Source: Polaribacter glomeratus
Lineage (GTDB): Bacteria; Bacteroidota; Bacteroidia; Flavobacteriales; Flavobacteriaceae
Assembly (NCBI RefSeq): GCF_002954665.1
Contig: NZ_MSCM01000002.1
Span: 1,369,278-1,433,277, forward strand
Length of the DNA stretch: 64,000 nucleotides
Reading direction: 5' to 3'
Shown: positions 34,212-42,006 of the stretch, piece by piece
Numbering within the stretch: position 1 is the first letter of the stretch
How the letters are laid out: every line of letters starts with the position of its first letter
Made by a program: the position numbers and the translations under genes
The notes under the pieces: generated by a model
Databases searched by the model: none
Told to the model about the DNA's origin: nothing
The model's input: only the letters and a program-made list of their open reading frames with translations

Positions 34212-35549
34212 ATGAACTGGGAACAACTACTTTCTTTAAAACGTTTTGGCGACACACAAAAAAGACCAAGAATTGCACAAGATGAAACACGTTTAGGCTT
34301 CGATGTAGATTTTGATAGAATTATATTTTCATCAGCATTTAGAAGTTTACAAGACAAAACACAGGTGATTCCGTTATCAGAAACCGATTTTGTACACACA
34401 CGATTAACCCATAGTTTAGAAGTTTCTGTAGTTGGTAGAACTTTGGGCAGAAGAGTTGGTAAGGTTTTGTTAGAACGTCATCCAAACTTAGTAGAGCTAG
34501 GCTATACTTTTAATGATTTTGGTGCTATTGTTGCAGCAGCTTCTGTAACACACGATATTGGGAATCCACCTTTTGGGCATTCAGGAGAAAAAGCAATTGG
34601 CGAGTATTTTAAATCAGGCAAAGGAGTTAAATACAAAAACGATTTATCAGCAAAAGAATACCAAGATCTAATTGATTTTGAAGGAAATGCAAACGGATTT
34701 AAAATTCTTACAGAATCTAGAGAAGGTGTTTCTGGAGGGTTGCGTTTAAGTTATGCAACTTTAGGAGCGTTTTTAAAATATCCGAAAGAGAGCTTACCAA
34801 AGAAACCTACAAATCATATTGTTGATAAAAAATACGGATTTTTTCAATCAGAAAAAACTGAATTTTTAGATGTTGCTAAAGAGTTAGGTTTGTTGCAAAA
34901 ATCAGTTGAAAATAATTCGTTTTACAGACATCCTTTAGCCTATTTAGTAGAAGCAGCAGACGATATTTGTTACACTATTATCGATTTTGAAGACGGAATT
35001 AATCTTGGTTTAATTGAAGAGGAATTTGCTTTAGAATACATGATAAAGTTGGTGAAAGATACCATTGATAGCAAAAAATATCACTCTTTACAGTGTAAAA
35101 AGGATCGAGTAAGTTATTTGCGCGCTTTGGCAATTGGGGTTTTAATTAACGAAGCTGTCGATATTTTTCTTGCGAATGAAAAAGCAATTCTAAATGGAAC
35201 TTTTGAGAAGTCTTTATTAGAGAAATGTAAATACGAAGCGCAAATTAATGATATTATAAAAATTAGTGTTTCAAAAATCTATAAAAGTAAAGAAGTTGTA
35301 GAAAAAGAAGTTGCTGGGTATAGAATTATTGCTGATTTATTAGATGTCTTTGTAACTGCTCTAAACAATAAGTTTGATGGAAATGATTCTAATTATGACG
35401 CCTTAGTTTTAAATTTATTGCCAGAAGAATATCAAATAGAAAGTACAAACTTATACAACAGAATTATGATGATTTGTAGTTATGTTGCTGGTATGTCTGA
35501 TAGTTATGCAATTAGAATGCACAAGAAATTAATGGGAAATATTGTGTAG
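34212..35549 (+). CDS. dgt: HD-domain dNTP triphosphohydrolase (dGTPase-like)
   Basis: 445 aa. Metal-binding HD motifs are visible: FVHTRLTHSLEVSVVGR (first His), VTHDIGNPPFGHSGE (HD pair), and later YLVEAADDICYTIIDFEDG with the final Asp. The N-terminus RIAQDETRLGFDVDFDRIIFSSAFRSLQDKTQV, read in parts, is standard for the family. It cleaves dNTPs (dGTP preferentially in E. coli Dgt) to deoxynucleoside and triphosphate. Placed right after nrdBA, it pairs dNTP synthesis with degradation and may help balance pools or restrict phage replication. The gene has its own start region after the nrdA terminator. Confidence 0.9.
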   Translation: MNWEQLLSLKRFGDTQKRPRIAQDETRLGFDVDFDRIIFSSAFRSLQDKTQVIPLSETDFVHTRLTHSLEVSVVGRTLGRRVGKVLLERHPNLVELGYTFNDFGAIVAAASVTHDIGNPPFGHSGEKAIGEYFKSGKGVKYKNDLSAKEYQDLIDFEGNANGFKILTESREGVSGGLRLSYATLGAFLKYPKESLPKKPTNHIVDKKYGFFQSEKTEFLDVAKELGLLQKSVENNSFYRHPLAYLVEAADDICYTIIDFEDGINLGLIEEEFALEYMIKLVKDTIDSKKYHSLQCKKDRVSYLRALAIGVLINEAVDIFLANEKAILNGTFEKSLLEKCKYEAQINDIIKISVSKIYKSKEVVEKEVAGYRIIADLLDVFVTALNNKFDGNDSNYDALVLNLLPEEYQIESTNLYNRIMMICSYVAGMSDSYAIRMHKKLMGNIV

Positions 35550-35647
35550 TTTACATAAATTACCTTATTTCTTACAAAAAATTAGCTTTAATGTTAGTAG
35601 GAGTAAATGCCTAATACAAATATATACCATAATAAATTATCTATAAA

Positions 35648-36043
35648 ATGAAGTATATTCAATTTTTAATTCTAATTTTTATTGTTTCATTTATTTTTAA
35701 TTGTAAGTCTAAAGATTTGAAAAATCCTAAAGAGGAAACTAAAATAAACGTTGAAGTAACAGATACCACTAAAGAAATTTATAATGAAAATAAAAGTTTA
35801 CTTTTAATTTTAAATTATAATATAGACGGTAATTTGCCAACAACCTTCTATTATACAGTGGTAGATGTAAAAACAAAAACACAAAAGAAAGAAGGTGTTT
35901 TTATTGGGACTAAGATAGAATGGTTGGATATGACAAGCTTAAAGTGTTTCAATTACATTGGAATGATTGAAAAAGAGCCAGACGAGTTTTCAGGTACAAG
36001 TGATAATAACTCAAATAATGATTTTATAATTATAAAAATTTAA
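35648..36043 (+). CDS. Predicted lipoprotein of unknown function
   Basis: 131 aa. Hydrophobic N-terminus (residues 4-18) followed by Cys19 in a Bacteroidetes-style lipobox (FIFNC), then a Lys/Glu/Thr-rich linker and a small, strand-rich domain (about 45-131) with LLLILNYNIDGNLPTTFYYTVV and an acidic/Asn-rich stretch near the C-terminus. No family recognised. It ends two bases before the next ATG (TAATAATG), so it is translationally coupled to the large Asp-box protein and may assist it. Confidence 0.65.
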   Translation: MKYIQFLILIFIVSFIFNCKSKDLKNPKEETKINVEVTDTTKEIYNENKSLLLILNYNIDGNLPTTFYYTVVDVKTKTQKKEGVFIGTKIEWLDMTSLKCFNYIGMIEKEPDEFSGTSDNNSNNDFIIIKI

Positions 36044-36045
36044 TA

Positions 36046-39000
36046 ATGAAGATATTTTACTCTCCAGTTTTTTATGTAGCGATCTCATTAGTCTTTTTAA
36101 CTTCTTGCAACAGCAAGCCTGATGGGGAGGTTCTTGTACCAAAAGAAGTTAAACAAAAAAGCAAAAATTCAAATAGTGAGCATAAAAAAGGAATCGAGTA
36201 CATTGCAGATTACCAAAAAGAAATTAGAAAATCTTTAGATGCAGAAAAATCTACTTATAAAGAAGGGTATTTAGTTGCAGAATATAACAAATCGAAGAAG
36301 TCTTCTTTGGCAAAAAAAAGTGCAAATGCATTAACTCCTGTTTTTATAGAAAGAGGCCCTGTAAACGTGCCTGGAAGAACTAGAGGAATAGCAGTAGATC
36401 CAACAAATCCTAACAAGTGGTTTGCAGGAACTGTTGGTGGAGGTGTTTGGTTAACACAAGACGCAGGTGTTACATGGCAAAGTGTCACAGATACTCAAAT
36501 CCCTAATTTGGCAACATCAACAGTAGAAATTAGTCAAACAGACTCAAGCACATTATATGTTGGTACAGGAGAACCGTTTGGGAATTTAGGTGCTATTGGA
36601 GGTTCAGGCATTTTTAAAACCACAGATGGCGGTGCAACTTGGCAGCATTTAACCAATACGAGTACTTTTGGAGATGTTGGTAGAATAATTATAAATCCTG
36701 CGGACAAAGATAATGTTTTAGTTGCAGCGTCAAGAGGTATTTATAGAACTACTGATGGAGGTGTAACTTGGACAAGAAGTTACAACTCATCAGGAAGAGG
36801 AGTTCAGGATTTAGATGCAGATCCTTCAGACTTTAATATTCTTTATGGGTCAGTTTATAACCTAGGAATTGTAAAATCTACAGACGGCGGTGTTAATTGG
36901 GTTGTAGTATTTAATAGATCAGATTATAATGGTAATCACAGCAGATTTGAAACAGCAGTTTCACCTGCAGACCCAAATACTGTTTTATTAAGTGTTTATA
37001 CTGGGTCATCTAATGCAACTGTTGGGGTAAATACAGATTTTTATGTTTCAAGAGACAAAGGAGCAACTTTTACAAACTTAAATACTAATGGCACTGCTGC
37101 ATCTGCGAATTTATTAACAGGGCAAGGTTGGTATGATAACGTTATTATGGCACATCCATACGATTCTGATATTTTTTACGTAGGAGGAATCGCTGTATTT
37201 AAGGTTACTATTTCTGGTAGCAATTTTACTTCTAGATCAATTGCTTCTGGGTATAGCAGAAATCAAATAAATGATGAAGTACATGTAGATCAACATGGCT
37301 TATTTACCATACTTGGTAATAATCAGGAATTTAAAATCCTTTTAGCCAATGATGGAGGTGTTTATAGTACTTCAACTAACTTAGATCCAGGTGCTACAGA
37401 AGGTGATTGGTCAGGTATAGCCCTAGGTAAAAACAGTACACAGTTTTATGGAGTTGCCAAACAAAACGGACAGGATAATTATTTAGCGGGAGCTCAGGAT
37501 AACGGTAGTTGGAGATCTACTGGAAATAATTCTTCCAAAGATAAAAATTATGTAAGAGCTTCTGGTGGTGATGGTTTTGAAGTTCTTTGGCATTATAACA
37601 AACCAGGTAATTTTATCACTACCTCTCAAACAGGTGTTATATATAGATTTATTAATTTTTCTGGAAGTAATGCAAATACACCAGATTCTGGAGATAATAC
37701 AAAATCTCCTTTCTATTCAAAGTTAGCTAGTGCAGATAACAACCCAGATGTAGTGTTTACAATTAGTAAAAGTGGTGTTTGGCGATCTACAGATTTTGCA
37801 GGAACTTGGAATTTAAGTCCCATTACAGCTAACTTTAGTACGAATTCTAGTAGTGCTTTAAATGTAAAAGTATCTCCTGCAGATCCTAATATTGTTTGGG
37901 CCGGATCAAGAATGAGAGAAGACGGTACTTTTGCACTACATGTATCACAAGATAATGGGCAAATCTTTTCTAAAACGAATACTTTTGATGATCCTAGAAG
38001 AGCTCATAATTATTCTATTTCTGGTATCGGAGTTTCTTATATAGAAGGTAATAGAGCTTACGCTTTATTTTCTGCACAAGGTGCAGCAAAAATTTTAAAA
38101 ACAGAAGATTTAGGGGTTACATGGACAGATATTTCTGGTTTTTCTACATCGACCGATACAGGTTTTCCAGATGTAGCTGTGCACAGTATTTTAGAAATGC
38201 CGTTTGATAAAAATATAATTTGGGCTGGAACAGACATTGGTATTTTTCAAACAGAAAATGGTGGAACAAACTGGAGTTTAGTATCAGAATTTATACCTGC
38301 AGCTGTGTATGACATGAAAATTGTCAACGATCAAGTAGTAATTGCAACGTATGGTAGAGGTATTTGGTCTGCCACACTTAGTGAGTTAGACTCTTATGAG
38401 ATTGCTCCATTTTTGACTTTACCAACACTTTCTGCAAAACAGAAAGGTATTGAAAGTTTAAAAACAGTGGTAACTTATAATGTTACAGCAGATGATGTAA
38501 ACAGAGTTAAAATTTTTATTGATGATGTAGAACAAAGTGAAGTTATACAAAATTTTAGTACAGGTGTAGCTTATCAATATGAAACGTTAGATTTACCAGA
38601 GGGTTCTCATAAAGTAGGTGTTCAGTTATTTGATGATGCAAATAATAATCAAACTATAATTCAAGAATATGTATTTGAGGTAATAGATTTTGAAAATGCA
38701 TCTCAAAGTATTGGAGTCTCTGAATTTAAAGCATCAGACGTTTATGTCTATAATAATAGTTTTAAGATTGATAATGTTAATGGCGCTGTTTCTAGCTTAG
38801 TTTTAAATAATTCAGAACATCCTTATCAAGATAATAAAGTGTACAGTACAATTCTAAAAAAACCATTGATCATCACGGAAGCTAATAAAAATTTCACCTA
38901 CGAAGATGTAGCAATTGTAGAACCTTATACAGATAATCTAAGTGATTTAAATAGTTTTTATGATTACGTACTTATAGAGGCATCTACTGATTTACAAACT

Positions 39001-39501
39001 TGGAAAACTATAGATAAGTACGACGCAAGAAGATTTACAGAATGGTTAGATGAATATAATAAAGGAACAAATGCTTCCGTTAACGACAACTTGTTTAAAT
39101 CTCAAACCATAATTTTAACAGATAAAGGGTTTTCTATTGGTGAAACAGTTGTAATTAGGTTTAGTTTAGTTTCAGATCCCGGAGCCAATTCTTTTGGATG
39201 GGCTATAAAATCTATTGAAGGTGCTGTAGCTTCTATTGATGAGGTATTAAATGATGTTAAAGTGTTTACCCTATATCCAACAATTTCTAGTGGTAATTTT
39301 ACAGTTTTTGCAAGAAACACATCCGGGAAATCAAAACTTATACTATTTGATTTAAATGGTAGACAAGTGTATACTAAAAATATCAACTTTAATGCAGCAA
39401 GTAAACAGACTGTTTCAGTGAATTTGAAAGCAGGAGTTTATATTGTAAATTTAGTTGATGAGAATAACAAACAATCTTCTAAGAAAATTATTATAAAATA
39501 A
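36046..39501 (+). CDS. Large surface protein with Asp-box (BNR/VPS10-like) repeats and T9SS type-A sorting domain
   Basis: 1151 aa. N-terminal signal ends at Cys21 in LTSC, a good lipobox. About residues 95-800 hold at least eight Asp-box motifs (TTDGGATW, TTDGGVTW, STDGGVNW, SQDNGQIF, TEDLGVTW, TENGGTNW and others) that mark sialidase/sortilin-like beta-propeller blades. Residues about 810-890 are Ig-like. The last 80 residues (VFTLYPTISSGNFTVFA, KLILFDLNGRQVYTKNI, LKAGVYIVNLVDENNKQSSKKIIIK in parts) are a T9SS type-A C-terminal signal. No sialidase FRIP motif or catalytic Tyr/Glu set was seen, so it is probably a binding or structural protein. Export would use SprA. Having both signals is unusual. 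Confidence 0.85.
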   Translation: MKIFYSPVFYVAISLVFLTSCNSKPDGEVLVPKEVKQKSKNSNSEHKKGIEYIADYQKEIRKSLDAEKSTYKEGYLVAEYNKSKKSSLAKKSANALTPVFIERGPVNVPGRTRGIAVDPTNPNKWFAGTVGGGVWLTQDAGVTWQSVTDTQIPNLATSTVEISQTDSSTLYVGTGEPFGNLGAIGGSGIFKTTDGGATWQHLTNTSTFGDVGRIIINPADKDNVLVAASRGIYRTTDGGVTWTRSYNSSGRGVQDLDADPSDFNILYGSVYNLGIVKSTDGGVNWVVVFNRSDYNGNHSRFETAVSPADPNTVLLSVYTGSSNATVGVNTDFYVSRDKGATFTNLNTNGTAASANLLTGQGWYDNVIMAHPYDSDIFYVGGIAVFKVTISGSNFTSRSIASGYSRNQINDEVHVDQHGLFTILGNNQEFKILLANDGGVYSTSTNLDPGATEGDWSGIALGKNSTQFYGVAKQNGQDNYLAGAQDNGSWRSTGNNSSKDKNYVRASGGDGFEVLWHYNKPGNFITTSQTGVIYRFINFSGSNANTPDSGDNTKSPFYSKLASADNNPDVVFTISKSGVWRSTDFAGTWNLSPITANFSTNSSSALNVKVSPADPNIVWAGSRMREDGTFALHVSQDNGQIFSKTNTFDDPRRAHNYSISGIGVSYIEGNRAYALFSAQGAAKILKTEDLGVTWTDISGFSTSTDTGFPDVAVHSILEMPFDKNIIWAGTDIGIFQTENGGTNWSLVSEFIPAAVYDMKIVNDQVVIATYGRGIWSATLSELDSYEIAPFLTLPTLSAKQKGIESLKTVVTYNVTADDVNRVKIFIDDVEQSEVIQNFSTGVAYQYETLDLPEGSHKVGVQLFDDANNNQTIIQEYVFEVIDFENASQSIGVSEFKASDVYVYNNSFKIDNVNGAVSSLVLNNSEHPYQDNKVYSTILKKPLIITEANKNFTYEDVAIVEPYTDNLSDLNSFYDYVLIEASTDLQTWKTIDKYDARRFTEWLDEYNKGTNASVNDNLFKSQTIILTDKGFSIGETVVIRFSLVSDPGANSFGWAIKSIEGAVASIDEVLNDVKVFTLYPTISSGNFTVFARNTSGKSKLILFDLNGRQVYTKNINFNAASKQTVSVNLKAGVYIVNLVDENNKQSSKKIIIK

Positions 39502-39520
39502 TAGTTTTTTAACTTTATAA

Positions 39521-39552
39521 AAAAAAAGGCGCCTCTATAAGCGTCTTTTTTT
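39521..39552. terminator. Bidirectional terminator between the Asp-box gene and dxs
   Basis: AAAAAAAGGCGC pairs with GCGTCTTTTTTT (one G-U) across an eight-base loop, giving U-tracts on both strands between two convergent genes. Confidence 0.85.
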
Positions 39553-39555
39553 GTG

Positions 39556-41343
39556 TTAAAAACTATCTATCAGATGCGAAAGAGATAGCGCATCTAGTTC
39601 AATATTTTTTTGAAGTTGCAGTGTGTTTCCGTGTTCTATAAATTCATCAGGAATTCCTAGAATTTTAATATTGTTTTTGTATAAATATTTAGATGCAAAT
39701 TCTAAAATCGAAGAGCCAAATCCGCCTTTAATTGTTCCGTCTTCAAGGGTAATGATCGTTGGATATTTTTCAAAAATTTGATGCAATAAATTTTCATCCA
39801 AAGGTTTTATAAAACGCATATCAAAATGCGCAATTAAGGAATTTGGGCTGAGCTTGTCTAAGTTTTTTTCTGATAAAATAATTGCTTCAGAAACAGTATC
39901 AGCAATTGTTCCAACAGATAAAACAGCAATGTGGTTTCCTTCTTTTAAACAAATTCCTTTTCCTATTTCTATTGCCTCGAAAGGTTTTTGCCAATCAATA
40001 ATATTTCCTTTTCCTCTTGGATAGCGAATAGCAATCGGATTTTTTAAACCTAATTGAGCGGTATATAAAATATTGCGTAATTCAATTTCATTTCTTGGTG
40101 CAAAAATAATTAAATTAGGAATACATCTTAAATAGGCAATATCAAAAACACCGTGATGTGTAGCACCATCCTCACCAACCAAACCAGCTCTATCTAAACA
40201 AAAAACAACGGGTAAATTTTGCAAAGCAACATCATGAATTACTTGATCGTAAGCACGTTGTAAAAAGGTTGAATAAATATTACAAAACGGAATTAATCCT
40301 TGCGTTGCCATGCCGGCAGCTAAAGTAACTGCATGTTGTTCTGCAATACCAACATCAAAAGTTCTTTTAGGGAACTCTTGCAACATAAATTTTAACGAAC
40401 TTCCGGTTAGCATTGCGGGTGTAATACCAACAATACGTTCATTTTGTTTTGCTAAATCTACAATTGTTTTTCCAAAAACATCTTGATATTTAGTATATAA
40501 ACTCTCTTCTTTTTTAATTCTTTCTCCAGAAATTTTATCAAATTTTCCTGGCGCATGATAGGTAACTTGATCCTCTTCGGCTTGCTGTAAACCTTTACCC
40601 TTAGTAGTAATTACATGTAAAAATTTTGGACCTTTTACTGACTTTAATCGCTTTAACTCGGATAAAATTTTAGGTAAATTGTGACCATCAACGGGTCCAG
40701 AATAATCAAAATTTAAAGCTTTTATAATGTTATTTTGAGCTGCTAATTTTTTATCCGTCTTAACCTTCGTTAAATATTCTTTTAATGCGCCAACAGAAGG
40801 ATCAATACCGATTGCATTGTCATTTAAAATAATCAATAAGTTAGCATCAGAAACACCTGCATGATTCAACGCTTCAAAAGCCATACCGCTTGCAATAGAA
40901 GCGTCTCCAATAACTGCAATATGATGTTTTTCTGTTTCTCCTTTTAAGTTAGATGCAATTGCCATACCTAATGCTGCAGAAATAGAAGTAGAAGAATGCC
41001 CAACGCCAAAAGCATCAAATTCGCTTTCTTTAATTGATGGGAAACCAGCAATGCCGCCTAACTGTCTATTGGTATGAAAAACATCTTTTCTGTCCGTTAA
41101 AATTTTATGCCCGTAAGCTTGATGACCAACATCCCAAACCAATAAATCATTTGGTGTATTAAACAAATAATGAAGTGCAATTGTGAGTTCTATAACGCCT
41201 AAACTTGCGCCTAAATGTCCTTCTTTTGTAGCAATAATGTCAATAATAAATGCACGCAATTCTTTTGCTAATTGCGGTAATTGATCAGGATTTAATTTTC
41301 TTAAATCTGATGGGTTTGATATGTTATCTAACAAATTATTCAT
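39556..41343 (-). CDS. dxs: 1-deoxy-D-xylulose-5-phosphate synthase
   Basis: 595 aa from the ATG at 41343; the upstream in-frame ATG at 41361 lies on the far side of a minus-7 element and is rejected. Thiamine-diphosphate enzyme: N-terminal VWDVGHQAYGHKIL with the catalytic His, the TPP-binding GDASIASGMAFEALNHAG motif, a pyrimidine domain FDVGIAEQHAVTLAAG, and the C-terminal transketolase domain (LSVGTIADTV, IITLEDGTIKGGFGSS). It condenses pyruvate and glyceraldehyde-3-phosphate as the first step of the MEP isoprenoid pathway. It stands alone, divergent from tadA. Confidence 0.96.
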   Translation of the reverse strand: MNNLLDNISNPSDLRKLNPDQLPQLAKELRAFIIDIIATKEGHLGASLGVIELTIALHYLFNTPNDLLVWDVGHQAYGHKILTDRKDVFHTNRQLGGIAGFPSIKESEFDAFGVGHSSTSISAALGMAIASNLKGETEKHHIAVIGDASIASGMAFEALNHAGVSDANLLIILNDNAIGIDPSVGALKEYLTKVKTDKKLAAQNNIIKALNFDYSGPVDGHNLPKILSELKRLKSVKGPKFLHVITTKGKGLQQAEEDQVTYHAPGKFDKISGERIKKEESLYTKYQDVFGKTIVDLAKQNERIVGITPAMLTGSSLKFMLQEFPKRTFDVGIAEQHAVTLAAGMATQGLIPFCNIYSTFLQRAYDQVIHDVALQNLPVVFCLDRAGLVGEDGATHHGVFDIAYLRCIPNLIIFAPRNEIELRNILYTAQLGLKNPIAIRYPRGKGNIIDWQKPFEAIEIGKGICLKEGNHIAVLSVGTIADTVSEAIILSEKNLDKLSPNSLIAHFDMRFIKPLDENLLHQIFEKYPTIITLEDGTIKGGFGSSILEFASKYLYKNNIKILGIPDEFIEHGNTLQLQKNIELDALSLSHLIDSF

Positions 41344-41350
41344 CTCTTTG

Positions 41351-41358
41351 CAAAAATA
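41351..41358 (-). promoter_or_regulatory. Minus-7 element of dxs, predicting a near-leaderless mRNA
   Basis: TATTTTTG plus C on the minus strand matches the consensus and ends seven bases before the ATG at 41343. Confidence 0.55.
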
Positions 41359-41452
41359 CAATATACATTTTTGTGTCTGTAAAACCGACTGTTAAGAAAT
41401 GCAAATCTATCGTAAAATAATTACTTAAATTTACACAATTAATATATAATGT

Positions 41453-41902
41453 ATGATAACACCTTTTGACGATAGTTATTTTATGAAAAAAGCGTTGCAA
41501 GAAGCAGAAGCAGCTTATGATAAAGGAGAAGTGCCTGTGGGTGCAATTATTGTTCATAAAAATCAAATTATTGCGAGAGCGCACAATTTAACAGAAACCT
41601 TAACAGATGTAACTGCACACGCAGAAATGCAGGCTTTTACTGCTGCAGCAGATTTTTTAGGAGGTAAGTATTTAAAAGAGTGCGTATTGTATGTTACTTT
41701 AGAGCCTTGCCAAATGTGCGCTGGTGCAAGTTATTGGGCGCAAATTGATAAAATTGTTTATGGAGCCTCTGAACTAGAAAGAGGTTTTGTAAATTTAAAA
41801 ACTACCTTACATCCAAAGACAAAAGTTGTTAGTGGAGTTTTAGAAAAAGAATGTTCGCAACTATTAAAAAGGTTCTTTGTTGAGAAACGGAATCTTAATT
41901 AA
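41453..41902 (+). CDS. tadA: tRNA adenosine-34 deaminase
   Basis: 149 aa. Zinc deaminase motifs: His56-Ala-Glu58 (TAHAEMQAF) and Cys86-x-x-Cys89 (LEPCQMCAGA). The VPVGAIIVHKNQIIARAHNLTE segment is typical of TadA. It converts A34 to inosine in tRNA-Arg(ACG), allowing decoding of CGU/CGC/CGA codons. A TAAATTTA minus-7-like element precedes the start. Divergent from dxs. Confidence 0.95.
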   Translation: MITPFDDSYFMKKALQEAEAAYDKGEVPVGAIIVHKNQIIARAHNLTETLTDVTAHAEMQAFTAAADFLGGKYLKECVLYVTLEPCQMCAGASYWAQIDKIVYGASELERGFVNLKTTLHPKTKVVSGVLEKECSQLLKRFFVEKRNLN

Positions 41903-42006
41903 TTGTTAAAAAGCGTTAAACTAGTAATATAAATTACTTTATTATTTGTGGTATAATTTGTTTTCGAGAACTTTAGCTCCTAATTAAAACTAAACAATAA
42001 CTACAA

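Noticed and set aside
39556..41343. dxs starting at 41361
   Set aside because: The extra residues MYFCKE are encoded over the minus-7 element TATTTTTG; the ATG at 41343 follows it and gives the usual N-terminus.
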